From contig JANEZZ010003061.1 in assembly GCA_026122225.1 (NCBI GenBank), positions 868,001-932,000 of the forward strand: a stretch of DNA of 64,000 nt, read 5' to 3'. The DNA comes from Heloderma charlesbogerti (taxonomy: Eukaryota > Chordata > Lepidosauria > Squamata > Helodermatidae). The position numbers were made by a program, and so were the translations under genes. Below, piece by piece: positions 33,965 to 45,669 of the stretch (the stretch's first letter is position 1; each line of letters starts with the position of its first letter). The notes under the pieces were generated by a model, which was given only the letters and a program-made list of their open reading frames with translations, did not search any database and was not told the origin of the DNA.

Positions 33965-35200
33965 GAGAATTTAAGCAGAGAAAATACCTTCTTGATAAAA
34001 ATCCTAGCAAAAGGATAAATTGGTTCTCTTAATTGGCCTCCCGTAAACTTATTCAAATTATGATTCAAGTTTCCAAACTCTTTGCTCAATAACAATTTCC
34101 CCCCATGCACCCCTCACCCCCAGTAACACATGTAAATGCTTTTAAAAATAGCTGAGATTATTTATTAAGAAAGTTGACATGCTTCCTAATGTAGGTTCAG
34201 CCACTGAAGTCCAGCTTTGCTGTATGTGTCCCTGTCAGAACAACTTTAAAATGTCTATTGTGAAGCACATAATTCAAAGTGTTGTTGAAATATAATTTAT
34301 TGCTGCCACTTCAGTGAACACATTCTTGAAGTATTATAAACCAGATGTACTTAACAACCCATGTTTTTAATAATGGTGCAATTACACTTTTAAATATCCT
34401 TCTTCCCTGCCCTTATACATTTTGGTGCTGTCAGAGCCAATGTGTTGAGAACTTCAGATTGCTGGTTCTTTCTGAAGACAAGTTCCAGTTATAAGAGCTC
34501 ATTGAAAGCCAAACTAGGTCTCCAAATTTTAAACATTTTCTCAGAAAATGGTGCTTCCATTGCCATGCATTTAAAATATAGTGGCTTAGACAAAGGGATG
34601 ATCTCATTTTTATTTTTAGTGTAAACACATTAGGAAACATTCTTTATCTTTGCCTCACTGCTTACAGTGGGTTTGGGTGGCTGCCTAGCTCACAATTTAA
34701 TGAGTAAAGGAATGTCCTAGAAAAATGGAGAATCATGCGGGAAGCTGTTAAAAATCTTGTACATCTTTCCAGTGCTGTCAGTGGTCATGGAAATGCAGAA
34801 TAATTGGATTGGAAGCGCCTTATGGCATCCAGTCTATCAGCATGCTAAAAGTGGGTATTCATCCCTAAGGCAGTCAGAAGTAGTGAAAATACTACTTACC
34901 CTTCAGTCTCAGCAATAGACAACCTCTAATGGACAAGTGATGGACAAGCTGGAAGTTCCTTCAACTTTTTAGAACAAGTCTACCCAAACTAAAATGTTCC
35001 TTGAAAGTGCTCTCCCTTAAAAAAAATTATAGTTATGAATATTCTATGACCCAATCTGCATGTTCAGAAAAAAGGCATAAAGCCCACCCTTCCTAGGGAG
35101 AAGTCATGGGCAAGGACCCCAAACCCTCATCCTCAGAGGATCCCAACCCCTTGTCCTCCAAGTAGGCTCCAGAGTTAATGGCTCAGAGAGATAACTCAGC
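33965..35200 (+). other. Intron, no recognisable element
   Basis: Unique-looking sequence without clear repeats, splice-bounded exons or long frames. Confidence 0.5.
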
Positions 35201-35210
35201 CATGGAAAGG

Positions 35211-35590
35211 TGTCACGAGGCTTCCACTTCCCCAGGAGCCAGTTCACCAGGAAGGCCCAAGGAATTAAGCTCCCCTGTGTCCAGAGGAGGTTGCATTACC
35301 ATCCCTCAGACTCTTAGGAGTCAGGCCCTGAGGATCCTTAGGCCATGAGGACACTAGCATATCCCAGTCACTTCCACATCATCACAGCCTGAGATTGCTA
35401 AAATAGGCCAAGCCCCTTTTAGGAGGCCAAGCCTTAGTCAGCATGGAGGTAGGATCAGAGGTCAGACTAAATCCGGAAACACTCCTGTTTAAGCCTCAGC
35501 CTTACTCTGCTCCTTGTAGACGCAGACAACCCTGTCTAGCTTCCAGCCCAGCACTACCTGTAGCTTTCTGTAATGCTAATGTCTTTCCGG
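35211..35590 (+). other. Possible LTR-like sequence
   Basis: It starts TGTCACGAGGCTTCC after a region of unrelated sequence and is GC-richer than the intron, with a TATA-like tgtttaagcc near 35487. I cannot find the matching end or a target duplication. An unclassified repeat is equally possible. Confidence 0.25.
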
Positions 35591-35667
35591 CTGGGTTCAG
35601 ACAACATGCTAACCCACCATGGGTTGCTCCTGAATGTGAACCATGGTGGTTTAGCATGTTGTGTGGA
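35585..35667. mobile_element. Short palindromic MITE
   Basis: The sequence ggttcagacaacatgctaac pairs with ggtttagcatgttgtgtgga around the palindrome ccaccatgg. About 80 bp. Confidence 0.5.
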
Positions 35668-36206
35668 GTTTATTTCCTTTTTTACAGTTTCTAGCTTCCA
35701 CACACACAATCGGTAAGTTACCCAACCTCATTACCCACCCTCTGCAGAGTGGGTATGGGGTCCCAGGGTGGCTTACTGTGTCATGTGTTGGGCTCCCTGT
35801 GGATAAACACTCTCATGACCATAGAGACAGCCACCTAGAGCACCTGGAAATGCCAGCGAAACTCTAGCCTGTGTGGCTGAACTTGATGGTCACATAGCGA
35901 TGGCTGGAGCGGCTGGTGCGATCCTGTTACCATTGTGGTGGCCGCTGGGATACACATCTGCAGTGGCAGGAGAACCCTGCAACCCAAACTACATCACAGA
36001 GCATCATCAGAACCTACAGCCTGAAATGGTCCCGGAGCTTTGAGACATTTGAGGATTCCACATTCTGGAGAGAACCTACCTATCTGCAGCTCCTGAATAC
36101 ACCCTGATACTGTTCCAGAATCCACACTTCTCAAAATTATATGAGGTTTTTCTGAAGGCCATCTTTTAAAAAAGTTTATTTCCTTTTTTACAGTTTCTAG
36201 CTTCCA
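35668..36206 (+). repeat. 33-bp exact direct repeats bounding a 473-bp segment
   Basis: The segment from gtttatttccttttttacag to the end of tttctagcttcca occurs twice without a mismatch (35668-35700 and 36174-36206). The segment between them has no recognisable gene. A tandem duplication, or an insertion with an unusually long duplication, could explain it. Confidence 0.6.
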
Positions 36207-36789
36207 GGAGCCACTATAAAGTGTGGTGCTTCCTGTGTGCTTCAAAAATGTGTCTAAAAATACCCTCGAAGTGGAGATGCATCATGATGTCCTGTCCCTT
36301 CCTTGGTAATTGTATGGGGGAAAAGATGGCTGCCTCCATTGAAACATGAATATCTTTACATACTGCTGCTTCTAGGGCATTTTCAGATGCATGTTCAAGG
36401 TGCATGGGATATGTCAGACTTCATAATTGCTCCAAGCAGCTACAAACTGTGAAAGAAAGAAAAAAGAAAAAAAAAGGCAGCTTTTCAACTACCTTGTAAG
36501 TAGTTTTAAAAAATCTTTCAAGTTTAAAAATAGGTTAACGTATGCAGATTTTTAAGAAATGGCCTTGCCCATCAAAAAATGGCTGCCATGGTGGGCATGG
36601 TCAGTCACAAAACACTCATTTCTCAGAAGGCAAACTGGTGAGACTAAAAGGAAATTAACTTGTCCAGGATCTTAAGTAAAAGGCAGAGGTGGGATCTGAG
36701 CTCCAAAACACAAAACCACTCTTTTGAATCCAAATAAGAATGGAGCTGGAAGGCAGAACTTCACTTCGCATCATGCCATCTTCCCAGTT

Positions 36790-36970
36790 CTTTTTAAAAT
36801 AAATAACTTAAATAAAATAAGGATCTGAGGGGCAGGGAGCCTGGTGGACACCAAGAGAGGTGTCTGTGGGCACATGAATGCCCATGAACACCACGTTGCA
36901 GACCCCAGCTATAATGGCTGTAGGCAACCTGTTTTAGGGTTCCAGCGTCTTTACAGATAGAACACTGTGC
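36790..36970. other. Fragment of a hAT-like repeat
   Basis: The sequence ggtgtctgtgggcacatgaa and acaccacgttgcagacccc resembles parts of the 16745 family. Ends are not defined. Confidence 0.3.
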
Positions 36971-37205
36971 TTTATATTCAACCAAAATATTTTGGTTACT
37001 GTTTCATGTTCACTAAGTACAAGTTTAGTTCAAGTTCAGCCCCTTTATTCCCTATATATGTGTTCATCTCTGTTACTCTCCTCCTCTTCCCACCACCCAG
37101 GTTTCACTGTCACAATCACAATAGAATGTAAGATTGAGTATTAGAGAATTATCAGTTTTCTGTCATAAAGAAGGCACTAAATTGGAAGTCTCTTTGTTTG
37201 TTTAG

Positions 37206-37339
37206 GTTTATGAACACCAGGATGGAAGCAAGTCTCTGAAGCTGGGAGATTTTGGACTGGCCACCATAGTCGATGGACCTCTTTACACAGTCTGTGGGAC
37301 ACCTACTTATGTAGCTCCAGAAATCATTGCAGAAACTGG
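37206..37339 (+). CDS. DCLK1: DCLK1 exon: DFG and activation segment to APE
   Basis: This 134-base exon starts after tttag and ends at donor gtaaac, leaving a split Gly codon (phase 2). It encodes [19 protein letters not shown], with the DFG magnesium-binding motif. The activation loop [20 protein letters not shown] follows, with the APE motif, and the exon ends IIAET. The preceding intron is the largest in the window, about 13.6 kb, and carries the intact L2 element. Confidence 0.96.
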
Positions 37340-37830
37340 GTAAACCAGTTTGTAACATTGGATCTCATCAGTATGAAAATGAAATGTATTAATACTTAGC
37401 AAATTAAATCTCAAGAAGGTCACTGATAAATTAAGACCAAGGCAACAAAGAGTTATAATGTTTCTAAGGTGTTATTAATTATAACTGCCCACTGTTTATT
37501 GTTTATAATCTCCCTTCCTTTATCTTCTATTCTATTTTACTTAGCACCTATTGTGTAGAGTTAATATAATCTGGTGTAAGAGATCCAATATGTACCTGAG
37601 TTCTTGTGAATACTGGATGTCCATTTGGATAAAAATCATGCAATACTTGAATGTTTTATATCTTAGATTTAGTTCATGCTCCTCTAATTTCTGTAGCTTT
37701 GTCCTAGTATCATAAAAATGTGATATAAAATGCATCTCTTATTCAAATGAGATTATTTAATTTAATGACGGTCTTTGCCATCATACAATTTTCTTTTGGT
37801 TTTATTCTGTATAGGTCATACTAATCGTAA

Positions 37831-37935
<105 letters not shown>

Positions 37936-38229
37936 TGATATTCTGTTCATCTCTTAACAATGCACCTCTGTTCTGTCAGTGGCCCATATGTTTTATCTCT
38001 CTGTATATAACACTGGTTGCTCTCCTCCCCCTGCCCTGTCACATGATGTAATTTAATTTTACGTAAACATCATTGTAAAAGATGAAATGGCAATATCATG
38101 GGCTTATTTTTATTGATACAATTCTACAGTGGTAAAAAAAAAAAATCTCTGTCCTTTCCAGAATTTAAATACCATGTTAAATAATTTTAGAATTGTATAA
38201 AATGTAAATCTAGTATATGTTTAATGAAA

Positions 38230-38345
38230 GACATGGTCTGAACGCACATGAGGCAGCCACCTTGCTGAAGCTAAGCAGGTTTGGGTCTGGTCAGTGCTTG
38301 GAGGGGAGACCACCTGGGAACCATATACAGCCACCTTGAATTCCA
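38230..38345 (+). mobile_element. 5S rRNA-derived SINE with L2-like tail
   Basis: The segment gctgaagctaagcaggtttg followed by tggaggggagaccacctggg is a diverged 5S rRNA core with A-box and C-box parts. The 3' part agccaccttgaattcc and gggataaagaatg resembles the L2/MIR-type tail, not the CR1 octamer. It is therefore a different 5S-derived SINE type from the one at 11056. Confidence 0.7.
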
Positions 38346-38457
38346 CAAGGGAAGAAAGACGGGATAAAGAATGAAAGAAGAATAGAAGCGCAGCGCGATG
38401 CAGATGATGGAAATAATCTGATATGATGAATTAACAAAGGCAACCATTCCATGAAGC

Positions 38458-38516
38458 CCTTTCCTTCCTTCCTTGCTTCCTTCCTTCCTTCCTTCCTTCC
38501 TTCCTTCCTTCCTTCA
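38458..38516 (+). repeat. (cctt)n microsatellite
   Basis: About 14 ccttcctt-type units with one cttg interruption follow the 5S-derived SINE. Confidence 0.9.
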
Positions 38517-38566
38517 GATTTTGAATTCATGTTGCTTGGTAGACCACACTTGAGGCACTACAACAG

Positions 38567-39142
38567 GGGAGGGCAATCTCTGGCCTAGTGGCCTAATCCG
38601 GACCACGGGCCTAATCCAGCCTGCCATGGAGCCCAATCTGGCCCACAGAGGGTTGAGCACCCTCCGCAGGCTGACCCCGACCTCCCCAAACCCCACCCCT
38701 TTTCAGTGCAGCACATCAGAGAAAAACTGGAGATTCCCCCATACCACTCAGCTGGGGATTGCAGAAGCCTGCAAGCCCCAATCAGGATGTGAGCAGTGTG
38801 GGAGAGAGCAGTACAACTCAGCCAGTGTTTGCAGGAGCCTGCACCTGTGAGCCCCAGCCAAGTCAGACTCCTTTTTCCTGCCCTGATCATACCCTGACTG
38901 AGCACAAGTGGGGTGGGAAGGAGCCAGTCGACCTGGCTGGCACTTGTGGTAGCTGGCCGCTGCATGTGCCAGCCATTCCCTTCCTGCCCTGCGGAGCCCT
39001 GTGTCTCTCTCTACACAGAAAAAAAGAGAAAAAAGTGGGTGCTGCAGCACCGAGGATGTCTTGGGAGGGGGAGGGTTTCAGGTGGCCCCCCACCTCCTTG
39101 TTGTCATCTGACCCACCGGGCTTGGTCCAAAAGATGCCCCCA
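38567..39142. mobile_element. Possible hAT-like element, CAGGGGAGGGCAATC end
   Basis: The left end caggggagggcaatctctgg matches the CAGGGGTGGGCAA type. The right end gatgcccccaccccac is a rough inverse. The interior is GC-rich with several long spurious open frames. The borders are uncertain. Confidence 0.35.
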
Positions 39143-39275
39143 CCCCACATGGGATAAACAGTTTTTCAGGCACTTGACTTTAAGGGCAGAGTCTTATCAT
39201 TTTCTGTTTTTTTGCTTCTGTCAGTTTAATAGAAACAGTGATGGAAAATGATGGTTTTGTTTCCTTGCTATGCAG

Positions 39276-39372
39276 AAGCGGAGAAGACCAGGAAGTCCTT
39301 TTTGATCAGATCTTGATGGGACAAGTAGACTTCCCATCTCCATACTGGGATAACGTTTCTGATTCTGCAAAG
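39276..39372 (+). CDS. DCLK1: DCLK1 exon: kinase C-lobe, helix G region
   Basis: This 97-base exon has acceptor ctatgcag and a weak-looking donor, gtagat. It completes the split Gly codon and reads [20 protein letters not shown] then [19 protein letters not shown] is typical of the DCLK and CaMK C-lobe. The residue after the first Gly is Glu where I recall Asp in mammals, a conservative change. Confidence 0.95.
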
Positions 39373-39784
39373 GTAGATGTACAGAGTTTGCTGTTCTTTT
39401 TTTCTTTCTCTTCTGTCAGAGATCCCATTTATACACCTTTTCTGAGCATGCACACACTTCTGCGTTTTCCATTGCAAACATATTGGAAAGATTTAGCTAG
39501 CACAGATAGTACATGTCATCCATTTTATAAAGTAAGAAGAGTACACAGTTGCGTATAACAGAGTTGCGTATATCACCATTCCAGTTCCAGCACTTCAACA
39601 GCAAGTAGACTCCAAATCACTAGTACGGCCAGGTTAGTTTTTCTGTCAGTGCTAATTCCCATAGTTCATTCATTCATCCATCAGCACCAAGTACTTTTGC
39701 TGATTTTCAGTATATGCCCAGAATTTAAAGGTATTGTTCATGTAGCTGCATTTGTGCATATCCCCAGAATTGCGAAAGACATGC

Positions 39785-39905
39785 TTTAGGACAGTCATGA
39801 GGTGTTTTGGGCTTCAACTCCGATCAGCCCCAACCAGCATGGCCAATGGTCAGGAATGCTGGAAATTGTCATCCAAACCATCTGGAGGACACAAGGACAG
39901 GGAAG
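39785..39905. mobile_element. Degraded palindromic MITE
   Basis: The core caaccagcatggccaatggt with flanking cttcaactccgatcag and accatctggaggacac is the same foldback family as 905-1029. It lies in the intron between the exons ending at 39372 and starting at 42279. Confidence 0.5.
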
Positions 39906-40845
39906 GCTGCTTTAGAAATCAGAATCAGAATAACTATGATTATAGTTATGTTTGGGGTTATAGGCAGAATTATTTTCCTTGTGAGGTATGATCAATATAA
40001 TTCATCCATAGAGTATAAGAGAATAACATTAGTTAAGAAAAGAGCAAAAAGGTTTTTAAATTTTGTTCTCATTGATGACATTTTGGAGACTGGTTCTGCT
40101 GTAACCTTGCATTTTGCATTTCTTGAAAGCTGTTAATAAAGTAAAGTGATTTATTGTACCCACCCACACGCAAGCCTGGTTTGAGAGCACTTGATCTTTC
40201 CCAGTGCCCTACAATATATGAAGATTGTATGGAGGAGTATATTGACACTAAAATAATCATATGAAGGACAAGCCACATAGGAACAAAGTACATGATACAT
40301 GAAATATGTAGCTAGCAACTTAGCCTCTCTGTTTTTTTATTTACAAGTATACGTATGAACCCCGATTTGGATTGGGACCACTGTACGTAGGTAGCGGAGG
40401 TTTAAACCTTCCCCTCCCTGCCCCTTGTTTTCCTAAATTTGCCAAAAGCAAACCTCCATTGGCACCAATAGAGGTTTTTCTCCCTTTTTTTGGCCCCCAC
40501 AGGGGGTGGCAGAGGGGTGAATATAGGAAAACAAACAGCTCTGAGGGGAAGGTTTAAACCAGGCAAGAGTGGGGGGCTCCAGGGGCCATTTTACCCATCC
40601 TGGACTCCCCACCCCCATGGGTCTCACTCCCACTAGCACCCTGTGGAATTGCCCATGTGTCCTGTGGTGGCAGCAAAAAAACCTGCTATGGAGTGATTAT
40701 TAGGTCAAATTTAGCCTGTTCTCAAGCTACATTTGACATATTTACCATTCCGTAGTGGTAAGCATATGGAGATTTTTTAGCCGCTGCCATTGCCACACAT
40801 TTCAGTGGCAGGGCCACTCATGGGCCACATGTTGCCCACCCCGGT

Positions 40846-41237
40846 AAACTTGTGTAAAGAACTATTTCCTTTTATCTGGCCTGACTCTCCCATGAAGCTG
40901 ATTGGTGGGAGATTCAGGACAGATAAAAGGAAGTACTTCTTCACAGACCATATAATTAAACTATGGAATTTACCTACACAAGATGTAGTGATGGCCACCA
41001 ATTTGGATTCATGGAGGAGAAGGCTGTCTGTCAATGGCTACTAGTCCTGACGGCTATCAGAGAGTCAGTATGCCTGTGTACTCCAGTTACTGGACAACAT
41101 GGGTGGGAAATTGCTGTTGCACTCATGTCCTGCTTGTGGGCTTCCCATGGGCAGCTGGTTGGCCACTATGTGAACAGAATCCTGGACTAGATGGACCCTT
41201 GGTCTGATCCAGCAGGGCTCTTCTTATGTTCTTAAAC
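40846..41237 (+). mobile_element. CR1 3' fragment with an inverted start
   Basis: From 40896 the sequence is CR1 in plus orientation: ggtgggagattcaggacag, then a residue of FGFMEE and the tail ggacccttggtctgatccag. Just before it, 40848-40891 is the same region in reverse (actatttccttttatctggc), forming an inverted repeat around tgaagctga. Confidence 0.75.
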
Positions 41238-41239
41238 CT

Positions 41240-42278
41240 CCCCTACCCACACATAGTAGTCCCAGTGGGCATAGTTGTAAAGAAAAAGAGGCTAAGCTGC
41301 ACACTACATATTTAACTTATTGAGTAGTTTGACCCATAGACATTATCCCAAGTTGACTTGTGTTGGCATTTCCCTGGATAGGACTTGGAACTACCCACAT
41401 TCGACTGTACAAGTTAGTTAGAAACTGAAACATACCATGCTGGAACTGGTGGTTTTGTAATGAATGTTTAAAAAAAAGTTTCAGTGTGATGTTGGGTCCT
41501 TGGCATGTCGCCTTGTGAAATGAATGAGCAGCTCCTGTGTTTTATTTGAAAAAGCATCTTTCTCTAGACTAGAGATAGGTGAATGCAATCAGCGTAAATT
41601 GTTACAAAACATATTTGACTATGCTTAATTGACTGAAATACAGTTTTGAATTTGTCAAATGACTTCCCAATGCCACTGGCAAACTTGTGTCATGAATTAG
41701 CCTTCTCCTTAGCAAGCTTTTTCAAAATATCCCCTTTTGAAGCAGAATCCCAATTATCACCAACAAAAATGGACGTTTATACTTTATTGCCCCATTACCA
41801 TAGCTATTTGGCAATGAGGCAGTTAGTGGAAAAAGAAATGTATTCACTTCATTGTTGAGAAGACAGAGAAAACTGTGGACTACTTAACTCTAAGATGGTA
41901 ACTGAGTCTTAAAAAACTAGAAGTTGATTTTTAAAATATCTGTTATTTTTATGGAGAATCCAAGAGTGAGCCAAAAGCTAGGATTTCATGCTGCTTTCTA
42001 TTAAAACAAAAACCCCGTTATTTTACAAATTGGAAGATCATGTTCCCTTTTATTTACTATATTATGTAATAATTCCTTTCTGTGATATTTTAGGACTGCC
42101 ATCTGACTCTTTAAAGTATTTTAAACTATTGGTTTATGAGTTAGACTTAGAACATCTCCCCTTTGGTTATTGTTCAATGTATTAAACCATGTATTTTGCT
42201 GCACTAAGTTGCACAAAAATTTTTCTTAATGGATCCTGTTAGAATGAACTCATTGGGCCCAACTTTTTCATTCCACAG
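41240..42278 (+). other. Intron, no recognisable element
   Basis: Unique-looking sequence between a CR1 tail and the ELITMM exon. The short frame near 41646-41858 has no family features. Confidence 0.5.
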
Positions 42279-42359
42279 GAACTTATTACTATGATGCTTC
42301 AAGTAGATATAGATCAGCGATTTTCAGCTTTGCAAGTCCTTGAACACCCTTGGGTTAAT
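42279..42359 (+). CDS. DCLK1: DCLK1 exon: kinase C-lobe end (subdomain XI)
   Basis: This 81-base, 27-codon phase-0 exon lies between acceptor ttccacag and a consensus donor gtaagt. It encodes [20 protein letters not shown] then LEHPWVN. The Arg of QRFSA is the invariant subdomain XI arginine, and HPWV ends the kinase fold. Confidence 0.96.
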
Positions 42360-42745
42360 GTAAGTAACTTTTAGGGCTGCAGGTTTTATTTTAGCCCTGA
42401 TATCTTTTATTCCTTAGCTTGTCAGGTCTTTTGAAATGCTCTTTGGGAAGCAGAACATTTTAAAATATGCCACAAGTAAATGTAGACCTATTTTCAGTAA
42501 TATTTTTTCTCTCCTTGTATTCTGAAAATGCATCAGGAATGTGGCCAGAAAATGGCTGTACTATGACTTTGGAATGTGTTACTAGCTTTCTGGAGCTTTG
42601 CCAGTTCCAAACCTCAGACTTGTCACAGAGCTCTGATTCAGGACACACTTTTCTCCATTAAATATTAACTTCTGACATGGGCTTCTAAATATGCTCATTT
42701 CAAGTGCACTTCACCTACATCAGCAAGAAAGAGCTTGATATACAG

Positions 42746-42802
42746 TTGTACAACTTTAAGGCTGTATTGGATCTTGTACAACTTTAGGGCTGTATTCGAT
42801 CT
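42746..42802 (+). repeat. 28-bp tandem duplication
   Basis: The unit ttgtacaactttaaggctg plus tattggatc is repeated once with two changes. A smaller duplication (acttcgtactggaacaatt) is at 43498-43540. Confidence 0.8.
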
Positions 42803-43823
42803 TAAAGCCTCTGCATTGCAAGTCTTGTGACGCTCTCCCAAATCCTGAAATTATTAATGCATGAATGGGTATAATGTATCATACGGTCATGCCATGCCAA
42901 AGAACAGTAATGCCACAATACAATAGTTGGAGTTTGTATGTACAACAAGGGTTCAATTAAGATCCATCCATATTAGCTATATTAATGTATATACATGGCA
43001 TTATAGGAGTTACCAATGCGGGGGGGCATGTGGTTAAATTTTACTTGGAGTAAAAGAAGCCTTGATTTCCAGTAATATTGATAGAAGATACTGGGGACCA
43101 TACCACATATGTGTAACTCTGCATATTAAAATTTTGATCTTTACCTCTTGCCCATTCTTTGTCTCACCTGACACTTCTAAGTTTACTAGGGATATAATAC
43201 ATGGACACACAGAAGATTATATAAATAAGTACACACACACACACACTGAGGTGGCTTCTAGACCCACTCAGGTTACACCCACCAAGTACCATCAAAAGAT
43301 TATCCCCATGCTAGCACCGTGCTTCCAGAGCTTGATGTGATCTCAGCCTTCTGACAATACTAGATCTGCCCCTGTCCAAAATATTTTTGATAGTGGTCTT
43401 TTTGGATTTTTCCATAAGCAGATCATGGTGTTTTCACCCTGGAAGTCACATTCAAAGCTGTATCTGGAATTTTTCAGTATGTTTCTGTGACAGGGAAGAC
43501 TTCGTACTGGAACAATTGTAACTTCGTACTGGAACAATTCAGAGTTCCTTAAATCAGTATGCATTACTGAGCCAGTATTCCATGCCCCTTGACCCTGGTC
43601 TTATTCTGTAGCATTTTTTGAACTTATGTACTATATCTTTCTCAGTTCAGTATTTCACTACTGATGCATCCAGGAGATTTTGAAAATCTTGCCTCCTTCC
43701 AACTATAGACTTGAAACTATAGGTACTGTGTGAGAGCACAGGGGAAGAGAGGGGAAGACAGAAGCTGGCTTTTGGTCCTTGATCTTGTTATTTATACCTG
43801 CTGTTTACTTCATAATTCTATAA

Positions 43824-43950
43824 ACATGTCTATGGGCAGTATCCAATGCAATTGGCATAGCGCTAGTGTAAGCAACCTCTAGTGCAATGCCAATGGTGTA
43901 AGCTGGTGCAATGGGTTTTCCAAAGAACGGCAGCACTGGATACTGCCTGT
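43824..43950. mobile_element. MITE, GGGCAGTATCCA...TGGATACTGCC
   Basis: The terminal inverted repeats gggcagtatccaatgcaa and cactggatactgcc bound a palindromic interior with gcgctagtg and gtgcaatgcc. The ends resemble those of the GGGCACAATCC elements but the family is distinct. A second copy is at 56677-56850. Confidence 0.6.
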
Positions 43951-44248
43951 TGTCTCTAGTCCAGTTCAGTGCAACAGAAAATTATTGTTTATAATGGGAT
44001 ACACCAAGAGGGTTCTGTGTTTTGGGTTACCAAGCATAATGTTACTCCAATGTTACAGTATACTGGTGCAAACGTTGAGGATCATGATGTTGGAGTGTTG
44101 TTGCTATCTAAAGATACATACATGTCCAAAGCAGCTGAGAGAGGTCATAATCCTCAAACTTCTGTGGGACTACTCCAGTGCAGCTATTTTTAAGACTTCA
44201 GGTGTAGTTACAGGAAAATGAATTTATGTTACATATCACAGGGTTTTA

Positions 44249-44251
<3 letters not shown>

Positions 44252-44279
<28 letters not shown>
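44252..44279 (+). repeat. (tg)n microsatellite
   Basis: About 14 tg dinucleotides. A shorter (ca)n run is at 43230-43246. Confidence 0.9.
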
Positions 44280-44282
<3 letters not shown>

Positions 44283-44825
44283 TCTTACTGCCTAGTCGAC
44301 AAGAAAAGAGGCAAGGTTGGGAAATCCAGAGTGACTCTAACAACCACCATGGCCATTCTGTCTTGTATCATGTTTATTAATTACATATCCCATGAAATCA
44401 TCCTTGTGTTAGGATTCTCCAGGGCTATCTTAATAGCATATGAAAGTACCCAATAAGTTGATCTTATGATGCCTTACTTTTGGGTTAATGCCATTGTGTG
44501 CAGGCTGTTAAACTTCATCAGTGTCAACTTCAGTCATATTGGTGAAGCTAAGTGGTAATTCTTAAATACCATATAAAACTTGAAAGGCGATCTAGCCATC
44601 CTAATATTTCAATCACTTCACATGGGGTTCCGATCAGAAATACTTCAGTTTGTGATAATAAAAGGTGAGTCAACTATCTGTAATTTGCAGATTCACAAAG
44701 CCAATTAAACAACTTCCTCCTAGTTGTGAATATCATGTTAAATGGTGGTTTGGAAAGGTGTTACCAGAATTGTTCTTCAGTTCCTTATAGAAAGTTACTT
44801 ATAATGGCATGTTTTTGCTTTGCAG

Positions 44826-44939
44826 GATGATGGCCTTCCAGAGAATGAGCATCAGCTATCAGTAGCTGGGAAGATCAAAAAGCATTTCAACACAGGCCCT
44901 AAGCCCAATAGCACAGCTGCTGGAGTGTCCGTTATAGCA
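44826..44939 (+). CDS. DCLK1: DCLK1 exon: post-kinase regulatory tail
   Basis: This 114-base, 38-codon phase-0 exon lies between acceptor tttgcag and donor gtaagc. It encodes [20 protein letters not shown] then [25 protein letters not shown] is a basic helix immediately after the kinase, and in this family the C-terminal tail folds back and restrains the kinase. In other vertebrates alternative splicing starts right after VSVIA. Here the next visible exon is 13.4 kb downstream. Confidence 0.96.
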
Positions 44940-45669
44940 GTAAGCATCTGAAATACAATGCTTAAATTCCCCCCGCTCCTCGGTGTCTGTAGTATGATGA
45001 TCTGTGTCGAGAAGGTGCCACCCAATACTCAACAGATACATTCAGCTTTAATGCAGCATAAAAACAAATCTTCTATTATCCCATCAGTGATCTTTTTTCA
45101 ATTGCTTCATACTGACCATTGCTCTTTCACCCTAGGATGTTAGACAGCATGCACAATCCTATATCTTACTGAAACTCAATCTGTCAGTGGAAAAGCCCAA
45201 TCTACCTTCACTGATGTGACATTTGGGCTTGTGACTATTTACTTGCTCAATAACCATTCCATAGATTGGACCATTATTGTGTTAACCTGCAGGGGGGGAA
45301 ACAACTCTGATTAGAAGCAGGACTATGAGCAAATAAAACATACAAGAAGCACAATCACTTCTGGCATGCCAGTGGCTGCCTACACCAGCTGGTAGTGCCG
45401 TACTGCATGAATAGACTGTATACATGCCACTGCAAAAGCGCCAAAATGCCTGCTTGCTGTGAAATGTATAAAGCTGATCCATGCCGATTCTGTGTGTATG
45501 ACTGGCAGCTGCACAACCAGTTCAGCTTAAGGTATGAGTCCCGATATATGCGTAACAGTTATCATGCCGGAGGTGATTTTATGACTTGGCCTTAATTTAC
45601 AATAACTGTAGTATAATTTTAATAGCCTTAATGAATTCTTTTTTAAAGGACACTAAAGAGATTTGTGAT

